Source: Tetrapyrgos nigripes
Lineage: Eukaryota > Basidiomycota > Agaricomycetes > Agaricales > Campanellaceae
Direction: 5' to 3'
Assembly (NCBI GenBank): GCA_013368315.1
Contig: JAACJM010000055.1
Coordinates: forward strand, 62,001 to 126,000
DNA: 64,000 nt
Shown: positions 45,213 through 55,589 of the stretch, one piece after another
Numbering within the stretch: the stretch's first letter is position 1
How the letters are laid out: the number at the start of each line of letters is the position of its first letter
Translations under genes and position numbers: made by a program
The notes under the pieces: model-generated
Seen by the model: only the letters and a program-made list of their open reading frames with translations
What the model was told of the DNA's origin: nothing
Databases searched by the model: none

Positions 45213-46569
45213 CTGTAAAACTGCACCTCAATGTTGATTAAATCTGGACTCAATCGAGATCAGAGTTGATCAAGGTTGATCAAGGTTTGCAGTCAATTCT
45301 AGCACATGCATACATAGCATACACACTGGTGACTGTACATGGTCCTTCTAATACAACAGACACCTTAGTACATACAATGCCTTGATCAACTTGTTAATCA
45401 ACTCCAAAAAATCCAAGAGAACAGAAAATACAGCACTCCTTGATCAACGCACAACTGAGGGAACGCAGTCAAATAAGGTGTAGGCGAGCGAGTTGCATGT
45501 ACAGTTCTCAAAGAAAGTCTTGAGGTCACCAAGGTGAGCAAGGCAACAAATGGTGGGTTTGGTGATGCCTGGCAGCAATAGCAATGAGAGAGAGGTGCCT
45601 TCCTCAACCACATTGACATGCACCTTGGATGTTGTCACCATACAGAATCTTAAGACGCTTTTTGAACCACCCTTTCCGAGACCCTAGGAAAACTCGAGCA
45701 ACAAGCAGATTACCCAGCTAGCACCTAACTTTCCGCCTTTTCCATTGTCTATTTGAGGGTAGGTCTTGAGGAGGTTGTTGAGATAATGGTGGTTGCGTTG
45801 AAAGGTGATCAACATTACACATGACAAAAGAGACGCATCAGGTCATGTTTGGTTTCACCATCAACTTTCAATTTCAAGAGAGTTTTTGTTCTGCCACCAT
45901 CCTGTGTGACAGCAACACAATGAGGGCAACGAAGAAGACAACAGCGGCAATGAATACATTCTCAGCAATGGACAACAACATGTCTTCAGCATCATCAACC
46001 TTGGCACTACAGTAGATCTGGTTGGACATGGAAAGGGCAGAATTTAAAGGTGCGTGTTCGCTGCTCTCAAGCTTTACTCTGGCCTTGGAAAGGGTAAAAT
46101 TCTTCATGGCACTATACAAGATGCATGCTTATGCTGTTGAGGAAGGTGTCTGTCTCACTACCACTGTTTCCAGGGATCACCAAAATCACCAAACCTGCCA
46201 TTCATCGTCTCACTCATCTTTGGTTTCATTTGTGAAGAAACCTATGGTCTCCTCAAGATTTTCTTTGAGAACATCACATGCAACTTGCTCACTTACACCT
46301 TGGCTGACCGCACTCCCTCAGTTGCAAATTGATCAAGGCTTAATCAAGGTTGATCAAAGGTGCTGTGTTTTCTGTTCACTTGGATTTTTTTGGAGTTGAT
46401 TACAAGTTGATCAAGGATGCATTTGATGTACTAAGGTGTGTGTTGTACTGGAAGGACCATGTACAGTGTGTATGCTATGTATGTATAGACTAGAGTTGAC
46501 TGCCAACCTTGATCAACTCTGATCTCAGTTGAGTCCAAATTTAATCAACATTGAGGTGCCAAAATTCTT
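45213..46569. mobile_element. Foldback-like element, copy 2 (1357 bp)
   Basis: Same orientation and structure as copy 1 (537-1914): it begins CTGTAAAACTGCACCTCAATG and ends ...CATTGAGGTGCCAAAATTCTT, with two long inverted arms and a short unique centre. Compared with copy 1 it has an extra stretch (GGTGACTGTACATGGT, near 45330) and lacks bases near 45745 and 46070. No transposase. The left flank is copia, the right flank the F-box gene. Confidence 0.85.
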
Positions 46570-46576
46570 GGAAGAG
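46570..46576. repeat. Target-site 7-mer GGAAGAG (outer right flank of copy 2)
   Basis: Matches 530-536. See the entry there. Confidence 0.75.
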
Positions 46577-47516
46577 ACACCCTTCATGCACTCCCTCACC
46601 ATTGGCCAAACGCTTGGCGAATTCAATTTTGCCTATGTCTCACAGCTGTGGAATTTGCAAGTCTTTGACTTGTATCTTTCTCTCCCCGCCATAGAGACAC
46701 AACTGTTACAATACCCCCACTCTCTGAAGCAATTGCATCTGCGTGGAGCTCTGTACATTGCCAAGGATGTTTTCACTGTTCTCCAAATGTATCAAGATTC
46801 TGGGGTCGAATCCTTTTCTCTTCAAGGAACGCTTTCTAGCAAAGATTTGTGGACAGTTTTCAGCACAGTTTCCTCTCAGTGGCCGCTCACTATGACTCCA
46901 TTGTCACTGCAACTCAATATAGTGGAGTTTGAGAGAGAGATGGAAGGCCTTTTGGATGTTATCAGACCTTTATTCTCACTGGGAAACATCCATAATTTCT
47001 GTGGCAATTTTATTTGTCCAGGAGGTGACATCAATGTTACTGATGCACTCATTGACAACATTTGTCAAGCCTGGCCTTGTTTGGTCAAGCTTGAGCTAAT
47101 TGTTTACGGACATGAATATTCCCCTACTGTTGCTTCTCTCAAACTCTTGTCTGAGGCCTGTCCCAATCTTGAAATTCTCACCATCCCCTTTGATACCCTT
47201 CATGTCCCATCTATGCAACGTGATGAGCATAGAGATGCCCTCTTATCATTGAGTACATAACTCTGCCTGGCAAACATGACTTTCAAGATGAAGTAGCCAC
47301 AGCAGATGAGGACAAGGACAAGGGAGTTACACCTAATGTTGATGGTCTCAACAAGGTGATTGCCAATGTGTCTACTACCTTGCTGGTGTATCATTTGGAT
47401 ATTGCCTTCCCATATTACGAATCCAAATGTAATGAGGTTCATACTTTATTGGACCTTTTTCACCATTTAAGCGGTGGTTTGGCTTTGTTTGGCACTACCC
47501 TCTTTGGCTCTGGTGT
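46570..47516 (+). pseudogene. F-box/LRR-like gene, 3' fragment
   Basis: The frame continues from the GGAAGAG repeat: EETPFMHSLTIGQTLGEFNF, YVSQLWNLQVFDLYLSLP, HSLKQLHLRG, SLQLNIVEFEREMEGLLDVI, ALIDNICQAWPCLVKLELIV and LKLLSEACPNLEILTIPFDTL. These are irregular leucine-rich strands typical of Agaricomycete F-box proteins. After LLSLST a stop at 47258 precedes a frameshifted tail that still looks like the family's C-terminus (STTLLVYHLDIAFPYYESKCNEV, near 47370-47435). The 3' end is cut by the hAT-like element. Combined with 188-536, the frames join exactly at the target duplication, which shows that one gene was split by the 46-kb insertion. Confidence 0.75.
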
Positions 47517-47524
47517 TGAGTCAG

Positions 47525-49950
47525 TAGGGAACAGCACAGGGATCCCGCAGGGAAAAATTTCTGACCCGTCCCTGTCCCCACTGAAACCTGTCCCCACCTT
47601 CACAGGTCAAGGATAGCGGCGGGGCAGACGGGTCTGAAGTGAAACCCACAGGTTACAGGTATGTACTTATACTTCAGTACATGCATCTTGTCATCACTAG
47701 CTTAACATTAGACTATATTGATGTGTGATGTATGTTGAGGTCAGTTAAGTGGATGCTAACACTGTCCAGTAATATACTGGTACACTGGTAAAGAACAGTA
47801 CTACCTGTTCTCTCGTAAAGAATTTTTTTGTCTGCATACCAAACATACATACTATCTCTGGTACGTCTTGTTTAGATCTATATAGATATGAGCCTGGAAT
47901 AACTATATACAGGCATCTTGGAGTCCATGATACACATGGAGTCGTTGATACATTTGACTTTATTTCAATAAATATTCTTGTTTCTCATATCTCAAAGTAT
48001 CTCATATCGTACACTACCATTGGACTTGTCTTGTTTTGAGAATTGAGAGAAAACTACCATGAGCCGAAAAAGTTAGGTGCGAATTACTACTAAAAAGACG
48101 CGTTTTGGTGACGCGGAAACATTATAAATGTCTGAAACTACCAGTTTTGAGCCTAATCTCGTACTAATTTGGGGTATACTTTAGAGATTTAGGTCATATG
48201 TAAAGCCTGGACCACTTTTTGGTACAATAGAACTGCAGCGCAAGCATTGCGACATTAATACAAATTGCGTGTCAGAGCGTGACAGACGCGCGTCTTCCAG
48301 AGTTTCTTCTCAGCATCACCTCGTTTTCTATTGTGCTTCTTTCCATTCGAACTTTCCCATTATGGTCGGGCAACCGAAATTGCAAAACCAATGGGACCAA
48401 GAAGCCAGCACAGCCAAGCTTGGGAAGATGACCAAAGCAGTAGCCAACTGGAAGGAGGAGCAGAAAAAAGAGAAGTCAAGGAGCCTCCGAGCTTTTGCTC
48501 AAGATTATGATGTCGATCCAATGACTCTCAAACGACAATCTGAAGGAGGAAGGTCTATTCATGAGTTTAATGCTACAAAACAAAAGCTGACACCAGCAGA
48601 AGAGAAGACCATAGCCGACTACATTGTACATAAATGCGAACAGGCCCTACCACCCACTCCCTCCCAGATACGCTCCTATGCTGAATGGATCCGGAAGACG
48701 AACCATCCTGACAAGCCTCCAATTGGTGAAACATGGGTTAACGAGTTCTTCAAACGTCATCCAGAAGTGTCGACTGGCTGGAGCAATGCCCTTGATACCC
48801 AGCGTGCACAGGCGCTAAACCCAACAGTAGTCAAGAAATGGTTTGATCTGCTGGAGCAAGAGGTGGAGGAAAAGGGAATTAGTGCATGTTGCAAATGGGG
48901 GATGGATGAGACAAACCTACAGTGAGGAAACCTGGCCACTCAACGTGTTGCTAAGGTGCGAGGCAGGGTGGGGCAAATAGGGAGACGACAACAGCCATTG
49001 TGACAATTTGTGCAGACAGCGAGACTCTCCCCCCATATCTGATCTATAAGGGAGAGCGGCTGTATCAAAAATGGATAGAAGACAATCCAGCGAGAGCAAC
49101 GTACGTTATATTTCTCTTCCACAGACTCAGCTGACTTGCCAATAGATGCTCCATGTCCAAGAATGGCTGGACAGACCAGGAACTCTGCAAAGAATGGATT
49201 GAAAATATTTTTGAGCCAGCAACACGAGAGAAGGCTAATGGAGAGGCTTGTACACTTTTTATGGATGGACACTCTTCACATTTCACTCCAGAGATTATCG
49301 AGTTAACAGTGGGAGGAGAGCGTTAAAAGGGCCAAAGCTGTGGGTTTGAAAGGCCTGGAGTTGCCAACAAAGCCTGCCCGAGTCCTCAAGAAGGATTTTG
49401 TAGCTGCAAGAATGGGTCCTACAGCGGAAGACACGGATGGCGAGGCAAATGGCGGGGGAAATGGTGCAAACAGAGAGGGTTTTGAGGATGACGTGTGAAG
49501 CGGGGAAGTCGTTTGACGCGTGTGACCAAGGTTTGTCACAGTGTATCAAGCAATACAATTTCACAAAATCTGACCTTTCCTCGAAAATCTTCGAGATTGT
49601 GCACTTAATCATGTCAATTAATCCATTAAAGTACCTAGAACTACTAAAAAGATGTCTACCTAGATGCCTAGCTACTTGATTTGTGCCAATCTGAGTGTGG
49701 GATGAAACAAATGATCAAATACGATACACTGTATCAACGACTCCAAGATGCCTGTAGTTTACAGTTTACATGAGTTTAGATTCTCTAAAATTGTACCGGC
49801 AACGGCCTTCCAGCATCCATCAGGCGGGTCAGTTTACCCGTCTGGCAGGTTGCAGGTTTGGAGCGGGATGAATAAGCCAACCTGTCCCCATCCCCGCCAT
49901 ACCCCGTCCCTGTGACCCGTCACTTACCTGCCAACCCATGCTATTCCCTA
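47525..49950. mobile_element. hAT-like element (2426 bp) with 8-bp TSD TGAGTCAG
   Basis: Left end TAGGGAACAGCACAGGG; reverse complement of right end TAGGGAATAGCATGGG. TGAGTCAG flanks it at 47517-47524 and 49951-49958. An 8-bp duplication and TAGGG-type termini fit the hAT superfamily. Subterminal regions (47530-47640 and 49800-49925) carry several GACGGGTC / CCCGTCCCTGTCCCC motifs in inverted orientation. No hAT transposase is visible; the interior contains a pogo-type transposase instead. Confidence 0.75.
48362..49498 (+). pseudogene. Pogo-type (Tc1/mariner) transposase, broken
   Basis: Starts MVGQPKLQNQWDQE. It contains a CENP-B/Tc5-type helix-turn-helix region (KLTPAEEKTIADYIVHKC, GETWVNEFFKRHPEVSTGWS, about 48580-48780), then KWGMDETNLQ with the first catalytic Asp (near 48897-48920). 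After a stop and frameshift the frame resumes with GDDNSHCDNLC/TLPPYLIYKGERLYQKWIED, then, after a 45-bp intron, SMSKNGWTDQELCKEWIENIF and FMDGHSSHFTPE with the second catalytic Asp (near 49260). A large deletion follows IIEL: the motif with the third acidic residue is missing, and the end reads AKAVGLKGLELPTKPARVLKKD. It lies inside a hAT-like element, so it is nested or captured. Terminal repeats of a pogo element were not located. Confidence 0.75.
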
Positions 49951-49958
49951 TGAGTCAG

Positions 49959-50536
49959 GACTCAGACTCCTCAGTTTAGAACTAATCTCTGTAATCTCTG
50001 TAGCCTCCAAGTCTTGTACTTGTATTTACTTTGCTGCATCAAATCAATTGTTTTGTGGCCCTCTAGCTTATCTAACAGTTCAACAAGTTCTCTATCATCC
50101 AACTATCATCCTGTTGAACTATGATATCATTAATCTAATTTTGGACTCTCTGCCTCCTTCATCTCTTTTTTCTCTCTTGTTTTTTCTTTCACATATTTCA
50201 GCAAAGTTCCCTCAGGAGAATATTATGACACATACTTTTACTATATCCTCTTACTAGTAACTACTAATGCATGAGGAGTTGGCCATGGGCCAGACGACGA
50301 GTGCATTAAGTTCTGTACTTTTACTTTTTCTAATGAGGAATGAAAAAATAATGCCCATCGGATTTGTACATGCCAGTGAGAGCTTCGCTGGCCCACTTAA
50401 GGCAAGTTTGAAGGAAGCCCAGATCTTCAACTCTGATGGAACTGGGAAGGAACACGAAAGGAAAGTCATGGATGTCATAGGGGTTTGCCAGGGTGCTAGA
50501 AGGGAGGAAGGAATATCCCTATGAAGGAGAAGGAAG
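49959..50536. other. Remnant 3' region of the F-box gene and unassigned sequence
   Basis: AT-rich sequence that continues from the F-box target site, then two overlapping small frames on opposite strands (50254-50550 minus, 50267-50524 plus) that I cannot assign. Confidence 0.4.
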
Positions 50537-50539
50537 TAG

Positions 50540-50640
50540 GCGTCTAACACTCTTTAGTTGTGTTTTGCTCTGGACCCTATGTACTCTCTCATTATGTTTA
50601 TACATACATATTGTATCTTCACAACTACTAGCTTTTAATT
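50540..50640. repeat. Direct repeat (partner about 51148-51240)
   Basis: AGGCGTCTAACACTCTTTAG with CTCTGGACCCTATGTACTC is repeated as AGGCGTCTTACACTCTTTAG with CTCGACCCTCTGTACTC about 600 bp downstream. About 85% similar by eye. Confidence 0.65.
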
Positions 50641-50808
50641 TCAGGTTTGACGAAATCGGGGGTTGACAGACACGTCTCATGGCATTTGCGGATTCCGCAA
50701 GATTACTGTTGCAATTCTATTCTATATACATTATTTTGATTGTACGCATACACTGATGCCGACACCCGTAAAGTATTCATCGGGCATCCAAGCCCCACTT
50801 TTCTAGTT

Positions 50809-51080
50809 TTGGCCAGGATTTCCATGCGACGTCATCAAGTCAACAAGGGAGCGTAAGGACCGTACTGAGTAGAAGGAAATGGGAAGAAGAGAGGAACAGG
50901 TCAGTTGGCGCCCAACCTGAAAGGATTAGACAGGGGCGGCGCCCATGCCATAAGTACCTCGTACATACGGTTACTACTTGGTACCCTCGGCATAAGCTCA
51001 TCGTAAAAATAGCTATTGACGTTTGGATCGGAGAAGTGTCTTCGACAGCTATCCGGGTAGTAGTATCCGCAGCCAATGCT
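50809..51080 (-). pseudogene. Duplicated 5' end (promoter and first codons) of the NACHT gene
   Basis: About 260 bp nearly identical to 53744-53993, including TTTTGGCCAGGATTTCCAT, AAGGACCGTACTGAGTAGAA and GTTACTACTTGGTACCCTCG. In the intact gene this block covers the promoter and the first codons (start MTSYGNPGQN). Here the coding part stops at once, so the copy is a decapitated promoter or a relic of a second paralogue. Confidence 0.7.
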
Positions 51081-51454
51081 TGGATTGTTATATTACGACC
51101 TCAATACGACCATCACCTTGCCGAAGAGCGTTGCTGGGAGAAGCAGGCGTCTTACACTCTTTAGTTGTACTTTGCTCTCGACCCTCTGTACTCCTTCGTT
51201 ATGCTTATACGTACTAATAATGGTTATTATTACATATCCGCGTCCAACACTCCTAATGGAGACCAATCCGCCATCATATTAACAGTGTCGTTCAGGCGAC
51301 GACTAGTCTCTCGTAGACAGACAGTAATAACGATCATTAGAAATGATGTATTAGCGGCGACGACGGGTATCGTACGTCAAAAAGGGGATCCAGATGGTCC
51401 GAGCTGTCTGCGCCTTCGGAGGCGAAGAAATCCCAATATTCATAGTTCTCATAA

Positions 51455-51751
51455 TCAAGTACTGCTTTGGTCTAAACATAGGGTCGATGCAACATGAGAG
51501 CTGAAGGACAGTGGAGACAGATAACGGCTCACTAGATTGAGACAGTTCACATCGTAGATTGCCTTTTTCCAGGATAATTTGGTCTCCTCGTACCGGATTT
51601 GTTGGGTTATGGTGGCACCTCCAAACCCTTGGATCCTCAGCTCTACGTTTCCAGTCTGGTTACGAGGGATGTCATCGATTTCTTGGATGCTGAGGGAATT
51701 GACAAGACATCTGTAGGGTTTTCTCGATGCATTATTTGAGCTCAGAGTCAT
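51455..51751 (-). pseudogene. C2-like N-terminal fragment
   Basis: Minus strand: MTLSSNNASRKPYRCLVNSL, then ISIPRNQTGNVELRIQGFGG and LSWKKAIYD. This pattern resembles the C2-like N-terminal domain that starts many Agaricomycete NLR and related proteins. The frame ends at 51455 with no continuation, so it is a gene fragment. It lies 0.5 kb downstream of the NACHT gene and could be the start of another member of the same gene family. Confidence 0.4.
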
Positions 51752-52274
51752 AACCCTGGCCTGAATATCGCGCCGAGGGCCGACAAGGGCTCAAAGACTG
51801 GTAAAGACTGGCACGGTCGTCTTGCGAATATTATTTCCCGCTCCTCCTCCTGGAGCGGTTCCATTCCTACGTATTTCTGGCTGTCAAATACCTAGTTGCC
51901 TCAGTCTCTGTAGACCATAACTTTATTCAGAAGTTCAAATTATGTAGATAGATGCATACTTACTATGTTGGGCATTGGTATATTTTGAGGCCTATGGTTA
52001 AGTTACCTACCTAGAAGTGCACAAGGCAATAGTACTACATAATGAATTGGGGACAGCTGCACTCATCCTGTGGTGGAAGCGAAGACAAAGACATAGAGAG
52101 GGAAGCAAGACAGCTTTGCTAATTAAATGATCCTACAAAGTGAAAAACAGCCATCTGCTCACCATTGGTTTAGTTTATCTAAATCCTTGATCTAGTCAAA
52201 GGACACAAAAATCTGTACCAGCATTGTTACGGCTAGAGAAAAAAAAGAAAAGAGCTTGCTTATAAAGACCAAGC

Positions 52275-53771
52275 CTAGTCCGAACCCAGGACATCAAGGA
52301 GGAAGTACAACGGTGGACCCAGTGCCAAGTCAAGAAGCGCGGTAGGACGAGAATCCCTCCCACTTCCAACATATTTCAACACTGACTTAAGATAGCTAAA
52401 CTCGCCGCATGTCCCGTCTGCTGCCCTCTCTGCTGCCCTCTGCGCAAGTTGTTCCATGACATCTCTCCGAGGCCAAGGACGTGGTACAGCTGCCATCCCA
52501 TCCCGTTGAAGGATGGAATTGAAACGATCACGCAGATATCGTTTGATTTCCCGGGGCGCAGCGTCGCCGAGTACAGTACGAGTTACGAGGTCGGAGTTGG
52601 GCTGTTGGTCGAAGTAGTCTTGAATTGCAGTCTCTGGGCGGCTCACAATGAGGAAGCGAAGAGGAATACGAGGTTCAGCATTGTTGAGCAATCCGCTCAA
52701 AATGCTACTCAGCGCCCTTCGCACAGAATCGACATACTGGCACTCATCCAGACCGTCTATGATGATGAGTTTTGGTAGTGCTTCCAGGTTTTGTAAAGGA
52801 AGGCGTTGGAGGGGCCTGACGATGAGGTCACGAAATTGTCTGTCAATGGACGCGCTGAGCACAGCAGGCTGTCTCTTCACTGCAAGGTCGATAGCAGCTC
52901 GCAATTCGGCATCCCCTGACCCAGTGGCCAAGCAATACGCGATAGTAGTGAACAAAAATGCTGGGTTATTTCTGGCAGGTTCTGAACGGGAGAAAAAGAA
53001 GCTGGCTGCGAGATGACCACCTTCCTCTGAAACAGCAAAACGCTCTGCCAAAGTCTGGGCAATGGCAGACTTTCCACTATCTGGGGGTCCATGTAGCCAA
53101 TGAATGGGTGTGTCGGCAGGAATATGACGGAAAGGCGGTTGGTTGCTACCCTCGGGATCCTCACTATCGGAGTCGCTGTTGGCCGCTTGTTCACCAACTT
53201 CGTCCTCTCCGTATTCGCCCGTTATCCAAGCGGCGATGTCAGCCAGCACGGCTCTGCGAGTTCCGGGATGGCATCTAGGAGGAGGATGGCGAGCCTCCGA
53301 GTCGTGAAATGCGCCAACGTGAGCAATTTTCTGGTATAAGAGCTTTAGACCTGCGAGAATCATGAACGAAACATCCATTTAATAAAAACAGTTATCCATA
53401 CCATCTTCCGAATCCCTGATAGTATTGTTGTTAATAGTCTGGTGTCCCCCAACAGCGTTTATGTAGGAGTTGTTGAACGATTGGTCATGTGATTGGGCAA
53501 AAAGACTCAGAGAGTGCGAATGATCGGCTACGGCAACATCCCGCTCAGCCTGTCCTGGTCCTGTGTCCCGTGAGTCGTTGGAGGAATAGGACTGAGATTG
53601 GGCAAATAGAGCTGGCGAAGAATCTGTTCCAGAATCCACCCTGGGCCTCACTTGTCTTCCATCGCGATCTTCTTCACCTGGATCCTCCAGACCTCTGCGG
53701 CGCGACGTAACTGTCCGTTCTTCATCAAACAGCCTATTTGAGTTTTGGCCAGGATTTCCATACGACGTCAT
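52275..53771 (-). CDS. NACHT-domain NTPase (NLR-like), C-terminally short
   Basis: CDS 53771-53402 joined to 53350-52275 (481 aa). The intron has donor GTATGG and acceptor CTCGCAG and restores EDGLKLLYQK in frame. Exon 1 encodes a disordered N-terminus with two copies of a Ser/Asn/Gln-rich motif around LFAQS. Exon 2 contains CHPGTRRAVLADIAAWI, a Walker A HGPPDSGKSAIAQ, FFFSRSEPARNNP, a Walker B LIIIDGLDEC, and RFLIVSRPETAIQDYF, all typical of a NACHT module. The protein ends soon after the NACHT winged-helix region with no ankyrin, WD40 or TPR repeats; the last residues (LALGPPLYFLLDVLGSD) do not fit the family. It is probably truncated or read through an intron. NLR-like proteins are thought to act in non-self recognition or programmed death in fungi. 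Confidence 0.8.
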
Positions 53772-53993
53772 CAAGTCAACGAGAGAGCGTAAGGACCGTA
53801 CTGAGTAGAAGGAAATGGGAAGAAGAGAGGAACAGGTCAGTTGGCGCCCAATGAAAGGATTAGACATGCCATACCTCGTACATACGGTTACTACTTGGTA
53901 CCCTCGGCATAAGCTCATCATAAAAACAGCTATTGACGCGGACGTTTGGATCGGAGAAGTGTCTTCGACAGCTATCCGCAGCCATAACCAGTG
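53744..53993 (-). repeat. NACHT promoter block, duplicated at 50809-51080
   Basis: This copy is in place at the 5' end of the NACHT gene. The differences from the other copy are mainly small indels (extra CCTGAAAGGATTAGACAGGGG-type bases and GGTAGTAGTATCC in the 50.8-kb copy). Confidence 0.7.
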
Positions 53994-54503
53994 CTTAGTT
54001 AGTTAGTTAGATTACGCCGCTCCGGAAAAGGGTTCCGCTTTGCCTGTCATGTCACGACCTCGATCCTTGTTGCTGCCTGAGTTCAGAGAAGATATGTATG
54101 GTTCAGCGATTTTCTATGAGAAGTGCGGATTCCAGAAGTAGCGGCGCCAAAAATCTCATTTCTTCCAAGATTCCTGTGCACATCACCGCGTTTCTCTTCA
54201 ACGAACGGCTGAATCAGATGTCCGGCCTTTATTTAAGGATTTGAGCATATAGATCAGAGCCAAAAGAATGGAACAGGGAGGAGCCCATTTTAGCACCACG
54301 TGAACCGAATGTAGTTCCATCCATTCACTGCTACGTCGACAGCCCGCAGTCCTCCAAAATACGCTAGCAGGTCGTGTATAACGTTGCAGCGAGAAAAGCG
54401 TCCAACAGGTAACTTCTCATTTGCGCGTTTGGCTGGTCGACCATGGCTTACATTACCGTTTGTTAACCAACTCTAGGACATCCAAATTGATTTCACTCCA
54501 TTC

Positions 54504-55428
54504 ATGTCGACCTCAGACGAACATGAAGGCACTGTAGAAGCCCTCATTCAAGCGTTTGCTATGATTATTGTCTCAGAAGTAGGCGACAAGACATTCCTAA
54601 TAGCTGCTATCCTCGCCATGTCAAATCCACGTTTGACAGTCTTCGCAGGAGCCCTTGGCTCGCTCATCGTAATGTCTATCCTCTCAGCTGCTATGGGTCA
54701 TATATTACCGACTTTAATACCAAAACGCTGGACCCAACTGGCTGCAGCGGGATTGTTCTTGGTGTTTGGGTTTAAGATGTTGATGGAGGGTAGGGCTATG
54801 GGGCCGGGTAATGAGAAGATGGAGGAGGAGATGAAGGAAGCTGCTGAGGAGATTGAAGAGGATGACGCGAAGCATGATGGGACGGGCACAGTAGAGAACG
54901 GGGAGGTTATTCCGTTGGAAGAGATGGAGGAGGGCGGAAGGCCCAAGGATGGTCATTCACACGCGAAAAAGCGGACTGGAGGTTCTCTTGTTGAGGGTGC
55001 GAGGAATTTTTGTTCGTTCTTCTTGGGACCGGTATTTGTGAAGGCGTTTGTGTTGACGTTTTTGGGAGAGTGGGGCGATAGAAGTCAGATTGCGACAATC
55101 GCACTTGGGGCTGCGCATGTAAGTGTTCTTTGGTGTTGTCTCGTGCAACTTTTTTAACACTTGTTCTCAGAATGCATATCTCGTGGCTGCGGGAACTATT
55201 ATTGGACATTCGTGCTGTACTGGCGCTGCGGTCATCGGAGGCAAATACATCTCTACGAAAATTTCTGTCAGAAACAGTACGTCTCTTTCTTGAGTCAATT
55301 TTCGTCTTGCTGACTTTTTTGTAGTCACCCTTGGCGGTGCCATCCTCTTTTTATTATTTGGAGTTATCTATCTGTATGAATCATTTGCAGAGTGGACAGC
55401 AGATGAAATACCCATACCCATGAACTAG
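54504..55428 (+). CDS. GDT1: GDT1/UPF0016 family Ca2+/Mn2+:H+ transporter
   Basis: Three exons (54504-55118, 55171-55276, 55325-55428; 274 aa) with in-frame GT-AG junctions. Two copies of the family signature E-x-G-D-(K/R)-(S/T) are present: EVGDKT (residues about 26-31, helix 1) and EWGDRS (about residue 190, helix 4). There are six hydrophobic helices, with a long acidic/basic loop (about residues 95-160; EKMEEEMKEAAEEIEEDD, HSHAKKR) between the two halves, as in yeast Gdt1 and human TMEM165. These transporters move Ca2+ and Mn2+ in the Golgi and support glycosylation. There is no long signal sequence. Upstream sequence around 54000-54500 is the promoter; there are no other genes in it. This looks like a housekeeping gene and is one of the best-supported in the window. 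Confidence 0.95.
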
Positions 55429-55589
55429 CATAGACATGTAGCCTACTGTACACACTAAATTCTAGACTTTGTGGACAAAGGGGTGTGTTGGCGTATTTGA
55501 TTCGGAGGACAATGACACGCTTGATACACGGGGTTAATTCTCTCTTCCTTCTTTACTATCATCATTTACTATTAGTTTCTTTCTTTCTA

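Noticed and set aside
50254..50550. Overlapping 85-98 aa frames on opposite strands as genes
   Set aside because: No recognisable domain, no intron signals and no support for either strand.
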